Origin: UBA1259 sp964453915
GTDB taxonomy: Bacteria > Bacillota > Clostridia > Christensenellales > Borkfalkiaceae
DNA: 8,127 nucleotides
Assembly: GCA_964453915.1 (NCBI GenBank)
Contig: CAYVPW010000040.1
Coordinates: 1 to 8,127, forward strand
Direction of reading: 5' to 3'
Shown: positions 1-7,751 of the stretch, one piece after another
How the letters are laid out: every line of letters starts with the position of its first letter
Numbering within the stretch: the stretch's first letter is position 1
Notes under the pieces: generated by a model
Database searches by the model: none
Told to the model about the DNA's origin: nothing
Seen by the model: only the letters and a program-made list of their open reading frames with translations
Position numbers and translations under genes: made by a program

Positions 1-8
1 GGATATAT

Positions 9-15
9 AAAGGAG
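9..15 (+). promoter_or_regulatory. Ribosome binding site of the GH38 gene
   Basis: AAAGGAG lies 7 bases before the ATG at 23, an optimal Shine-Dalgarno position. It supports 23 as the true start. No promoter can be assessed because only 22 bases precede the gene. Confidence 0.85.
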
Positions 16-22
16 AAATAAA

Positions 23-2446
23 ATGTGTAAAAACAAAAAGCAAACGGTTCACCTTGTGTGCAACGCGCACATAGACCCCATTTGGATTTGGCGTTGGGAC
101 GAGGGTGTTTCTGCCGCTATATCTACTTTTAGATCTGCTGCGGAACTTTGTGAAGAATACGATTATGTTTTTTGTCACGGCGAAGTTTTGCTTTATCAAG
201 CGATAGAGGAATATGCGCCGGACTTGTTTGAAAAAATTAAAGAATTAGTTAAAAAAGGCAAGTGGCATATTACGGGCGGTTGGTATTTACAACCGGACTG
301 CAACGTTCCTATGGGCGAAAGCATTGTAAGACAAATTCGCGTAGGACAAAATTATTTTATGGAAAAATTCGGCGTAAAGCCCACTACGGTCACCAACTTC
401 GACTCTTTCGGGCACTCACGCGGGCTTGTTCAAATTTTTAAAAAGTCTGGTCAAGACAGTTATTTCCATATGCGTCCCTATAAAAATGAAATGCCGTTGG
501 AATCCGAACAATATAAGTGGGTTGGATTTGATGGAAGCGAAATTAAAGTAAGCAGACAAACTTCTTACGGCTCTCATTTAGGGCATGCGGAAGAAGAAAT
601 TATGCAGCGTTATAGCGAACAACCTCAGCCTGTAATAAGCGTTCTTTGGGGGGTTGGTAATCACGGTGGCGGACCTTCTAGAAAAGACCTTACCGATATT
701 GCTAATATGAACGTTGAAGGCGTTGAATTTATCCACAGTACTCCGGAAGATTTTTTTAGTAAAATCGATCCCGAATATAAAGTAGATAAATCTCTTAGAA
801 TTTCAATGCCCGGTTGCTACGTTTCCGTAAGCGAATTAAAGAGTAAACACGCTATGGTTGAAAAGAATTTTTACGAAACAGAAGCGATGGCGGCTCTTTG
901 CAAAATCAACGGAGTCGAAATTAAAAGCGACGAATTAAAAGAAGCGGAAAAAGCAATGTTGTTTGCCGAATTTCACGATTTGTTGCCCGGCACCAGCGTA
1001 AAAGCGGGGATAGATGAGGCAATGAATAAGTTGGGCTATGCGGAAGAACTTATTTCAAGAGTAAGAAACAGAGCGTTTTTCCGTTTAACGGAAGATTTTG
1101 TTCAAGCGGGAGAAGGTGAATATCCTATATTCGTTTACAATCCGCTACCTTACAAAATTAAAACGGTAGTAGAATGTGAATTTTCTTCTGCAGACCAAAA
1201 CTGGCACGACACTACTTTTGCAACAATTTATAAAGACGGAAAAGAAATTGAAAGTCAAGAAATTTTAGAGGACAGCGTTCTTAATTTAGATTGGAGAAAG
1301 AGAGTTGCTTTCGTTGCAGAATTAGAGCCTATGAGTATGGCTAGATACGACGCAAAATTAAGATACGAGCATTATGAGTCTAACAAGTGGTTAGATACGC
1401 CCGCCGCCGAAAAAGATTTAGTATTTACGGACTTAAACAGAACCGTAGTAATCAGCAAGGAGACTGGAAATATTACAAGCTACGTTGTTGATGGCAAAGA
1501 ATATATCACCGGAGATGCTTTTGCGCCGTATTCTTTTGAAGACAACGCAGATCCGTGGGGTATGGCAGGTTGGCAGTTAGACGGGCTTGGAAGAAATCAT
1601 AAGGAAATTAAACTTGCGCAAAATCCCAGTGGCGTATTTAAGAACTTAAAGAATATTTCTATTATAGAAGACGGGAAACTTTTAACAAGCGTAGAATGTT
1701 TATACGAAGAAAACTCCGTTAAGATACGCAAAGTCTACAGAATTTACCATAATTCTATAGATGTAGACGTTAATTTAACCGTATTCTACAACGATGCCGA
1801 TACTATTATTAAATTAGGAATTCCAGCAGTAAAGGGAGATAGATATATAGGTCAAACGATTTACGGAACGGAAGATTTGTTTACGGATGGAAAAGAAAAC
1901 GTTTCTCATAGATACGTAGCAAACGTTTACGAAGGAAATAAATGTTTGGCAATATTTAACGACTGTACTTACGGAAACGCTTATTCAGACGGCGTTATTT
2001 ATCTTGATTTATTACGTGGTTCAGGATATTGTACACACCCGATTGCAGATCGTGGACTAGTTCCGGACAGATATATAGAAAGAATCGATCAAGGCTATCA
2101 CCGTTATAATTTTAGAATTTCCGTTTGTGATAGAAGCGATTTAGATAAAAAGGCAATGGAATTTAATAAAAAGCCCACTGCTCTTAATATTTTCCCGCGT
2201 GGAACGGGCAAAAAGACTTACGGCAACGTGCAAATTTTTAACGATAAAATTTCTTTTACCGCTTTTACCGAAAAAATGGATAAAACCGGCTTGGTTATTA
2301 GATTGTTTAACGGAAACGAAGTATCCGATACATGCACCTTAAAGGTAATGGATAAAATGATAGATTTATCTTTCGGTGCATTTGAAATAAAAACCGTTGT
2401 GTACGACGAAAGCGGATTAAAGGAAATTACTGATTTAACTGTTTAA
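23..2446 (+). CDS. Glycoside hydrolase family 38 alpha-mannosidase
   Basis: This is a zinc-dependent retaining alpha-mannosidase that removes alpha-linked mannose from oligosaccharides. It has no signal peptide, so it is probably cytoplasmic. The protein is 807 aa. The N-terminal catalytic domain (about residues 7-255) carries NAHIDPIW, with zinc ligands H16 and D18. FDSFGHS follows, with D127 as the expected nucleophile and zinc ligand, then the glycine-rich GNHGGGPS at 212-219. The helical middle domain (about 265-350) has EFHDLLPGTS, with H318 as the last zinc ligand. The remainder (about 360-807) fits the beta-sandwich C-terminal domains. All residues of the GH38 zinc and nucleophile site are present, so it should be active. 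At 807 aa it is somewhat shorter than many bacterial GH38 enzymes. Linkage specificity (alpha-1,2, -1,3 or -1,6) cannot be read from the sequence. The next gene starts one base after its stop, and the set looks like one glycan-degradation operon. Confidence 0.95.
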   Translation: MCKNKKQTVHLVCNAHIDPIWIWRWDEGVSAAISTFRSAAELCEEYDYVFCHGEVLLYQAIEEYAPDLFEKIKELVKKGKWHITGGWYLQPDCNVPMGESIVRQIRVGQNYFMEKFGVKPTTVTNFDSFGHSRGLVQIFKKSGQDSYFHMRPYKNEMPLESEQYKWVGFDGSEIKVSRQTSYGSHLGHAEEEIMQRYSEQPQPVISVLWGVGNHGGGPSRKDLTDIANMNVEGVEFIHSTPEDFFSKIDPEYKVDKSLRISMPGCYVSVSELKSKHAMVEKNFYETEAMAALCKINGVEIKSDELKEAEKAMLFAEFHDLLPGTSVKAGIDEAMNKLGYAEELISRVRNRAFFRLTEDFVQAGEGEYPIFVYNPLPYKIKTVVECEFSSADQNWHDTTFATIYKDGKEIESQEILEDSVLNLDWRKRVAFVAELEPMSMARYDAKLRYEHYESNKWLDTPAAEKDLVFTDLNRTVVISKETGNITSYVVDGKEYITGDAFAPYSFEDNADPWGMAGWQLDGLGRNHKEIKLAQNPSGVFKNLKNISIIEDGKLLTSVECLYEENSVKIRKVYRIYHNSIDVDVNLTVFYNDADTIIKLGIPAVKGDRYIGQTIYGTEDLFTDGKENVSHRYVANVYEGNKCLAIFNDCTYGNAYSDGVIYLDLLRGSGYCTHPIADRGLVPDRYIERIDQGYHRYNFRISVCDRSDLDKKAMEFNKKPTALNIFPRGTGKKTYGNVQIFNDKISFTAFTEKMDKTGLVIRLFNGNEVSDTCTLKVMDKMIDLSFGAFEIKTVVYDESGLKEITDLTV

Positions 2447-2447
2447 T

Positions 2448-2549
2448 ATGTGGGACGAAAAAGATTATAGACGAAATCTCGTTGATATGCACATAGAAGA
2501 TTGGAACGAAGAGTTCTTGTCTAAATTTAGTGTAGAAGGATTACTTTAA
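2448..2549 (+). pseudogene. Detached 5' end of the GHL6/GH151-like gene (33 codons to a premature TAA)
   Basis: An ATG one base after the GH38 stop (TAATATG) opens a 33-codon frame starting MWDEKDYRRNLVDMHIEDW and ending at TAA 2547-2549. It reads as the N-terminal first strand and helix of the following glycosidase, in a frame one base off from the gene body. If one G of the GG at 2538-2539 is removed, the frame runs on through EDYFNNLVKAKIQSP into the protein that otherwise opens at 2581, giving one 668-aa protein. It is either a true frameshift mutation, a sequence error, or a recoded junction. It is not likely to be an independent small gene. Confidence 0.75.
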
Positions 2550-2550
2550 C
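2535..2550 (+). other. Frameshift site in the second gene, resembling an RF2-type +1 slip site
   Basis: In the frame opened at 2448 the bases read GAA GGA TTA CTT TAA C. An SD-like GAAGGA sits three bases before CTT, and TAA C follows, the same layout as the bacterial prfB signal (SD-like AGGGGG, three bases, CTT TGA C). A +1 slip on CTT would carry ribosomes into the downstream frame. A simpler explanation is one inserted G at 2538/2539, because the alternative frame before the stop reads E-D-Y-F, which suits an amphipathic helix in this family better than E-G-L-L. Confidence 0.55.
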
Positions 2551-2580
2551 AATCTAGTAAAAGCAAAAATTCAATCTCCG

Positions 2581-4455
2581 ATGATTTATTTTCAGTCTCA
2601 TACGGGTCTTTGCAACTTTGAAACAAAAGTTGCAAAGACTCATAATGCTTTTAAGAAAGATAACAAGATAAAAGCGCTTGTAGATAAATGCCTAAATGCG
2701 GGAATGGACGTTGTAGGGTATTATAGTGTAATTTATAATACTTGGGCAGAAAAAAATCACCCCGAATGGGCAATGAGAACGGCAGATGGGAAAACCTTTA
2801 CTCAGTTAGGGCAAAGATACGGTATATGTTGCCCAAACAACCTTGGTTATAGGCAATTTATAAAAGAACAAGTCAAAGAAATGTCTTTAACTTTTAAGGG
2901 GATTAAAGGGCTTTTTTACGATATGCTTTATTTCCCTTTTCCTTGCCACTGCGAAGAATGTAAAAAGCGTTGGGAAAAAGAAGTAGGCGGTCCTATGCCA
3001 GAAAAAGAAGACTGGAACGATTCGATTTTTTTATTGCATATCAAAAAAATGCAAGAATGGATAGGAGAGTTTGCTGCATACTTAAAAAGTCTTACGGACG
3101 AGTTTTTTCCTAATACAACAACGGAACAAAACGTTGCTTCCGTGCTTGCTTTTTCGGGTAGGTGCGCACAAACGGAAAAAGTGAACGATAGTTGTGAATT
3201 TGCAGGCGGAGATTTGTACGGGGATTTATATAGACACTCTTTTTCGGCTAAATATTATAAAGAATTAACGAAACGTCAGCCGTTTGAATATATGGTTTGT
3301 CGTTGCGACAGTAATTTAGGCGAACATACGGCTTCTAAAACGGACGAGCTTTTAAAAACGGAATTTTTACTTACCTCTTATCATCACGGTGCAAACCTTG
3401 TGATAGACGCAATAAATCCGGACGGAATGTTAAACGGAAAAGTTTATGATAAATTGAATCGAGTTTTTGAATGTACAATGCCGTTTGATAAATTTTATGA
3501 AGGAAAACTTATCAAAGACGTTGGGTTGTTTTTCGATTCAAAAACAAAATTTAATCCGGAGCGCGGCTATAATTCTTGCAATATGTTCAGTTGTGTTGGT
3601 GCGTGCAAAACGCTTATAGGTAATCACGTTCCCGTAAGCGTTATTGCTAATGGTATTTTAGACAGATTGAAAGACTATAAAGCGATTATTGCCGGCGAAC
3701 TACAAGATTTTTGCGATAACGACTACGAAAAAGATTTATTTTCTTACGTTAAAAACGGTGGAAGTTTATTCTTATCCGGAAAAAGTAATTCCAAGTTGAT
3801 GGAAGAATTTTTCGGTGCAAAATTTTGCGGATTTACAAAAGAAAGTAAAACGTATATAACGCCGGATTGTTGCGCTCAAACATTATTAGAAGAATTTAGT
3901 AAAGATTCTCCTATGCCCATAAACTACGCTTTGCCTATTTTTAACGTAAAAAATAAAGAATACGTAAAGGGAGTTGTAGCTTTGCCTTATACAGACCCTG
4001 CCGATAGCACTAACTATGCGTCTATACACTCTAATCCGCCGGGAAAATTTACAAATTATCCCGCAATTATGATAAGAGAATACGGAAAGGGCAAAGTTTT
4101 TTGGATTGCAGGAGCAATAGAGCAAGACGACAGAACTTGTTTTAAAAAAGTATTTAAAAATATTTTAGATTACCTTGTTGGTAAAAATAACTACTCTTTT
4201 AATGCAAAACTATCTAAAACGGTAGAACTTATCTCTTATAAAACTGAGAAGGGTTTTATATTTAATTTTATAGATTTAGTTAATTACGAAGACGATTTGA
4301 CTAAAGAATTTTATATTGAATTTGCAAGCGAAAGTAGCCCAAGCAAAATAGAAGTTTTGCCTAGCGATATAAATGTAAAGCAAGTTTATGAAAACGGTTT
4401 GTTAAAACTTTTTGGAAATATAAAAAATTACGGTACGATAAAGGTTGATTTTTAA
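2581..4455 (+). CDS. GHL6/GH151-like TIM-barrel glycosidase with GH42-type middle domain (body; true start likely 2448)
   Basis: This is probably a cytoplasmic glycoside hydrolase. By overall layout it resembles the hypothetical glycosyl hydrolase 6 / GH151 alpha-L-fucosidase-like group, but its substrate is not established. The 624-aa open frame begins inside the (beta/alpha)8 barrel. LFYDMLYFPF leads into the CxCxxC of PCHCEECKKRW at about residues 111-131, the strand-end motif typical of these barrels. E182 in TTTEQN is a candidate catalytic carboxylate. Residues about 310-540 form a flavodoxin/GATase-like fold as in the GH42 trimerisation domain (YKAIIAGELQDF, YVKNGGSLFLSG). The last ~75 residues form a small beta domain. 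The ATG at 2581 is a poor start: there is no ribosome binding site, and the same frame is open upstream to TAG at 2533. With one base removed near 2538 the gene starts at 2448 and encodes 668 aa. As read it lacks about 45 N-terminal residues, including the first barrel strand, so it may be inactive. Confidence 0.75.
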   Translation: MIYFQSHTGLCNFETKVAKTHNAFKKDNKIKALVDKCLNAGMDVVGYYSVIYNTWAEKNHPEWAMRTADGKTFTQLGQRYGICCPNNLGYRQFIKEQVKEMSLTFKGIKGLFYDMLYFPFPCHCEECKKRWEKEVGGPMPEKEDWNDSIFLLHIKKMQEWIGEFAAYLKSLTDEFFPNTTTEQNVASVLAFSGRCAQTEKVNDSCEFAGGDLYGDLYRHSFSAKYYKELTKRQPFEYMVCRCDSNLGEHTASKTDELLKTEFLLTSYHHGANLVIDAINPDGMLNGKVYDKLNRVFECTMPFDKFYEGKLIKDVGLFFDSKTKFNPERGYNSCNMFSCVGACKTLIGNHVPVSVIANGILDRLKDYKAIIAGELQDFCDNDYEKDLFSYVKNGGSLFLSGKSNSKLMEEFFGAKFCGFTKESKTYITPDCCAQTLLEEFSKDSPMPINYALPIFNVKNKEYVKGVVALPYTDPADSTNYASIHSNPPGKFTNYPAIMIREYGKGKVFWIAGAIEQDDRTCFKKVFKNILDYLVGKNNYSFNAKLSKTVELISYKTEKGFIFNFIDLVNYEDDLTKEFYIEFASESSPSKIEVLPSDINVKQVYENGLLKLFGNIKNYGTIKVDF

Positions 4456-4456
4456 T

Positions 4457-5293
4457 ATGAAACTCAAATATTTAGGTACAGCCGCAGCGGAAGGTGTTCC
4501 AAGTGCTTTTTGTAATTGTGCGGTTTGTAAAGAAGCAAGAACTTTAGGTGGCAAGAATATTAGGGCACGCTCTCAGGTTTTAATCGATAAGGACCTTTTA
4601 GTAGATTTTGGTGCAGATACTTATAGCAGTTCCGTAAAATATGGCGTGGATTTATCTGAAATAAAATACTTTTTAATCACGCACACTCATTCAGATCATT
4701 ACGTTCCTATGTATTTTAATATGCGTGGCGGCGTTTATGCCCACGATATGAAAGTTAAGGACGTTTATCTATGCGGAAACAGTGAAGTGGAAAGAAAATT
4801 TTGGCTTTTTCACGAAAATAATTTACCGGAAGATATAAAAAACAACATTCATTTTGTATTGCTAAAAGCGTTTGAAAGGGTTAAACTCGGCGATTATTTT
4901 GTGACACCGCTAAAAGCAGACCACGCCAAAAACGAAGATGCTTTTGTATACGTGATAGAAAAAGGTGGAAAGACCATTCTGTATTGCAACGACACGGGAA
5001 TTCTTCCGCAAGAAGATTTAGACTATTTGGCAAATATTGGCATAAAATTCGATTACTTAAATTTAGACTGCACGCACGGAATAGTTAAAGATACTTGGGG
5101 TAATCATATGTCGCTAAATGACGACAAGATTTTATATGATAAACTTAAAGAAATAGGCGTGCTAAAAGACGGTACGAAGGTTTGCGTCACACATTTTTCT
5201 CATAACAACATTGTAAACCACAAAAAAATGAAAAAACTTGCCAAAGAATACGGTTTTACCGTGGCTTACGATGGCATGGAAATAAAAATTTAA
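4457..5293 (+). CDS. PhnP-like metallo-beta-lactamase-fold phosphodiesterase
   Basis: This 278-aa cytoplasmic metal-dependent hydrolase resembles PhnP, which opens 5-phosphoribosyl 1,2-cyclic phosphate in phosphonate breakdown. Evidence starts with an N-terminal GTAAAEGVPSAFCNCAVC, matching the PhnP layout in which three cysteines (C19, C21, C24) hold a structural zinc. The beta-lactamase-fold motif is THTHSDH (H76, H78, D80, H81). The remaining active-site ligands are H156 in ADH, D179 in CNDTG and H246 in THFSH, with H249 the likely fourth structural-zinc ligand. The C-terminus YDGMEIKI also resembles the PhnP end FDGMEIG. ATG 4457 is chosen over the upstream TTG 4445 because it starts at MKLKYLGT and forms a TAATATG stop-start junction with the previous gene; AAAGG at 4440-4444 may assist. 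No phosphonate genes are visible and its neighbours are glycosidases, so the natural substrate may be another cyclic phosphate or phosphodiester. The fold and family are secure; the substrate is not. Confidence 0.87.
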   Translation: MKLKYLGTAAAEGVPSAFCNCAVCKEARTLGGKNIRARSQVLIDKDLLVDFGADTYSSSVKYGVDLSEIKYFLITHTHSDHYVPMYFNMRGGVYAHDMKVKDVYLCGNSEVERKFWLFHENNLPEDIKNNIHFVLLKAFERVKLGDYFVTPLKADHAKNEDAFVYVIEKGGKTILYCNDTGILPQEDLDYLANIGIKFDYLNLDCTHGIVKDTWGNHMSLNDDKILYDKLKEIGVLKDGTKVCVTHFSHNNIVNHKKMKKLAKEYGFTVAYDGMEIKI

Positions 5294-5296
5294 CTT

Positions 5297-5302
5297 AAGG
5301 AG
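5297..5302 (+). promoter_or_regulatory. Ribosome binding site of the GH31 gene
   Basis: AAGGAG lies 7 bases before ATG 5310 and just after the TAA of the preceding gene at 5291-5293. It fixes the start of the GH31 gene. This is the only internal gene of the operon with a full-strength site of its own. Confidence 0.85.
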
Positions 5303-5309
5303 TTAAAAA

Positions 5310-7736
5310 ATGTTAGACAAACATTTAATAGTAAAAACAAATCCAATTGCTAATCCCGAAAACGTTGTTTTATGGAAAGACTATAGAATTACCGTTTTAA
5401 AAGACAGGCTTTTTAGAATAGAACAAAACAAAGATAAAAAATTCCGTGACGGAGCAACTCAATCCGTATGGTTTAGAAATACCGAAAAGGTTGACTTTTG
5501 CTTAAAAGAAAGTGCGGATAAATTAGAAATTGCTACAAATTCTTGTACTCTTATACTGTATCCGGAAAGAAAAGATTGTCGCATATTGCTAAACGGAGAA
5601 ATTAAAGAAATAAGCAACGAAGGCAACTTAAAAGGAACTTATAGAACCCTTGATTGTTGGGACGGAGAATATTTTTGCGAATACGCTTTGAAAGAGCGTG
5701 CTAAAAAAATCGACCTAAACGACGGCGTTTGTTCTAAAACGGGCGTTGCATTGTTTGACGATGCAAACTCGCTTACGCTTTTAGATAACGGCGAAATTTC
5801 GCCCGAAAAAGGCGTTGGTACGGACGAATATGTGTTTGCATACGGCAACGATTACAGAAACGCCGTAAAAGCGCTTTTCGATATTACCGGAGAAGTGCCT
5901 ATGATTCCTAGATATTCGCTTGGTAACTGGTGGAGTAGATATTACAAATATACCGACAGGGAATATTTGAAACTTTTAAACCGTTTTGTAGAAAAAGACA
6001 TTCCTTTAACCGTTGCAACAATCGATATGGATTGGCACTATTCCGATAAGATAAAAGAAGAAAAAGGCTTAACGGAAGAAAACGAAGACAAAACTTCTTT
6101 TAACGGAAATAACGGTTGGACGGGGTATTCTTGGAATAAAAACCTTTTCCCCGATTATAAGTCTTTTTTGAAAAAAATTGAAGAATTAAACTTAAAAACA
6201 ACCCTAAATGTTCACCCTGCAGACGGTATTCGTTGGTGGGAAGATATGTATAGCGAAATGGCTACTGAAATGGGAATAGACCCAAAAACGAAACAAAAAG
6301 TTAATTTTAATATAGCCGACACGCATTTTATAAACGAATACTTTAAAATCTTACATAAACCGTACGAAAAGGACGGTGTGGCATTTTGGTGGGTAGACTG
6401 GCAACAAGGTACGGATTCAGGCTTAGACGGCTTAGATCCACTTTGGGCACTTAACCACTATCATTATCTAGACAACGCCGTTAATCACGACGTGCCGCTT
6501 ATTCTTTCTAGATTTGCAGGCGTAGGTTCTCATCGCTACCCGTTAGGTTTTTCCGGCGATACGATTATCACGTGGGATACCTTAAAGTTTTTACCCTATT
6601 TTACGCTTACCGCAAGCAACGTGGGCTACACTTGGTGGAGCCACGATATAGGCGGGCATATGTGCGGAGAAATGGATGAAGAACTATATTTAAGACATAT
6701 TCAGTTCGGTGTGTTTAGCCCCATAAACAGGCTTCATTGCTCAGATGCTGAAACAACTTCTAAAGAGCCGTGGTATTATGGAAACGGTACGGGAAGAATT
6801 GCCGAAGACTGGCTTAGACTTCGCCATAGAATGATACCTTTCTTGTATTCGTTAAGCTATAGAACGCATAAAGAAGGCGTGGCTTTGATAGAGCCGTTGT
6901 ATTATAAATGGCCCGAAAAAGAAGCGTACGAAATGAAAGAAGAATACGTTTTTAGTGAAAATTTATTGGTTGCACCCGTTGTTTCTCCGCTTAAAGAAGA
7001 CGGATATGCTTATACGGACGTTTGGATTCCCGAGGGAAAGTGGACGGATATTTTTACCGGAGACGAATACGATATAGAAAAGGGCGGCAAAAAGAAAACT
7101 TTATTAAGAAAGTTAGAATCAATCCCCGTTTTGGCTAAGTCGGGCACGATTATTCCGCTATCAAGAGATAAAGGCAACTTTGCTGGAAACCCCGTAAATT
7201 TAGAAATAGACGTATATAGCGGAAACGGCAGTTTTGTGCTTTACGAGGACGGCTCTGAGGGGTGTAATTATCACGGTGAAGCATTTACCCGTTTTGAACA
7301 AGAATTTGTTTCTAATGGCGGATTTGACGTTATTACGCTATCAATTTCATCTGACGGAGAAACAAAAGTAATTCCTAACGGAAGAAAATTGAGGGTAGTA
7401 TTTAAAAACGTTGCAGAGGGTGAAGTATCTGTGTTTGAAGACGGCGTTAAACTTAACTTAAAAGAAAATTACTTTGATAACGCCGTTGCTGAATTTGATT
7501 ATAATCCATCTAAAAAATATCAAATTACGGTAAAAAGCAAAACCGTTTCCGATATAGAAAAAGTTTTATTGAGAACTAAAGAAGTGCTTACCGCTTCCGA
7601 AGGCAATAACGACGGAAAATACTGGTACGGTTGGAAAAAACTTGTAGACGTTAAAACAATAAAGGAATATTTAGAAATAATTGATACCCTTCCTTTTAGA
7701 GAAGAAGTAAAAACAAGACTAAAAGAAAATTTATAA
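5310..7736 (+). CDS. Glycoside hydrolase family 31 alpha-glycosidase
   Basis: This is a retaining alpha-glycosidase of GH31, a family of alpha-glucosidases, alpha-xylosidases and related enzymes. The protein is 808 aa with no signal peptide, so it is probably cytoplasmic. An N-terminal beta-sandwich (about 1-195) precedes the barrel. IPRYSLGNWWSRYY at 199-212 and ATIDMDWHYSD at 236-246 are typical GH31 barrel-entry and substrate-site motifs. WWVDWQQG at 360-367 holds the expected nucleophile D363. RFAGVGSHRYPLGFSGDT at 401-418 holds the expected acid/base D417, and WWSHDIGGHM at 442-451 completes the -1 subsite. C-terminal beta domains run to about residue 743, then comes a charged, probably helical tail (744-808). 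WVDWQQG replaces the WxDMNE of classical alpha-glucosidases, marking a distinct subgroup, so the glucosyl preference is unproven. In this operon a role beside the GH38 enzyme on mixed alpha-mannosyl/alpha-glucosyl oligosaccharides is plausible but inferred. Confidence 0.93.
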   Translation: MLDKHLIVKTNPIANPENVVLWKDYRITVLKDRLFRIEQNKDKKFRDGATQSVWFRNTEKVDFCLKESADKLEIATNSCTLILYPERKDCRILLNGEIKEISNEGNLKGTYRTLDCWDGEYFCEYALKERAKKIDLNDGVCSKTGVALFDDANSLTLLDNGEISPEKGVGTDEYVFAYGNDYRNAVKALFDITGEVPMIPRYSLGNWWSRYYKYTDREYLKLLNRFVEKDIPLTVATIDMDWHYSDKIKEEKGLTEENEDKTSFNGNNGWTGYSWNKNLFPDYKSFLKKIEELNLKTTLNVHPADGIRWWEDMYSEMATEMGIDPKTKQKVNFNIADTHFINEYFKILHKPYEKDGVAFWWVDWQQGTDSGLDGLDPLWALNHYHYLDNAVNHDVPLILSRFAGVGSHRYPLGFSGDTIITWDTLKFLPYFTLTASNVGYTWWSHDIGGHMCGEMDEELYLRHIQFGVFSPINRLHCSDAETTSKEPWYYGNGTGRIAEDWLRLRHRMIPFLYSLSYRTHKEGVALIEPLYYKWPEKEAYEMKEEYVFSENLLVAPVVSPLKEDGYAYTDVWIPEGKWTDIFTGDEYDIEKGGKKKTLLRKLESIPVLAKSGTIIPLSRDKGNFAGNPVNLEIDVYSGNGSFVLYEDGSEGCNYHGEAFTRFEQEFVSNGGFDVITLSISSDGETKVIPNGRKLRVVFKNVAEGEVSVFEDGVKLNLKENYFDNAVAEFDYNPSKKYQITVKSKTVSDIEKVLLRTKEVLTASEGNNDGKYWYGWKKLVDVKTIKEYLEIIDTLPFREEVKTRLKENL

Positions 7737-7751
7737 AATTTAGTTAAAAAT

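Noticed and set aside
2914..2973. CxCxxC in the GHL6-like protein as a sign of a DNA-binding zinc finger
   Set aside because: It follows a barrel strand-end FYDM motif, where such cysteines are common in this type of glycosidase. There is no second Cys/His pair arranged as a finger.
3886..4125. Minus-strand 79-codon open frame within the GHL6-like gene
   Set aside because: It lies wholly inside a well-supported gene, shows no ribosome binding site and has no recognisable protein features; it is a shadow frame.
4445..4456. TTG start four codons upstream for the PhnP-like protein
   Set aside because: It would overlap the previous gene and add MIFN before the normal family start. The ATG at 4457 fits the PhnP N-terminus and the coupled stop-start junction.
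5639..5848. Minus-strand 69-codon open frame within the GH31 gene
   Set aside because: It is entirely antisense to the GH31 N-terminal domain, with low-complexity Ser-rich content and no start signal; it is a shadow frame.
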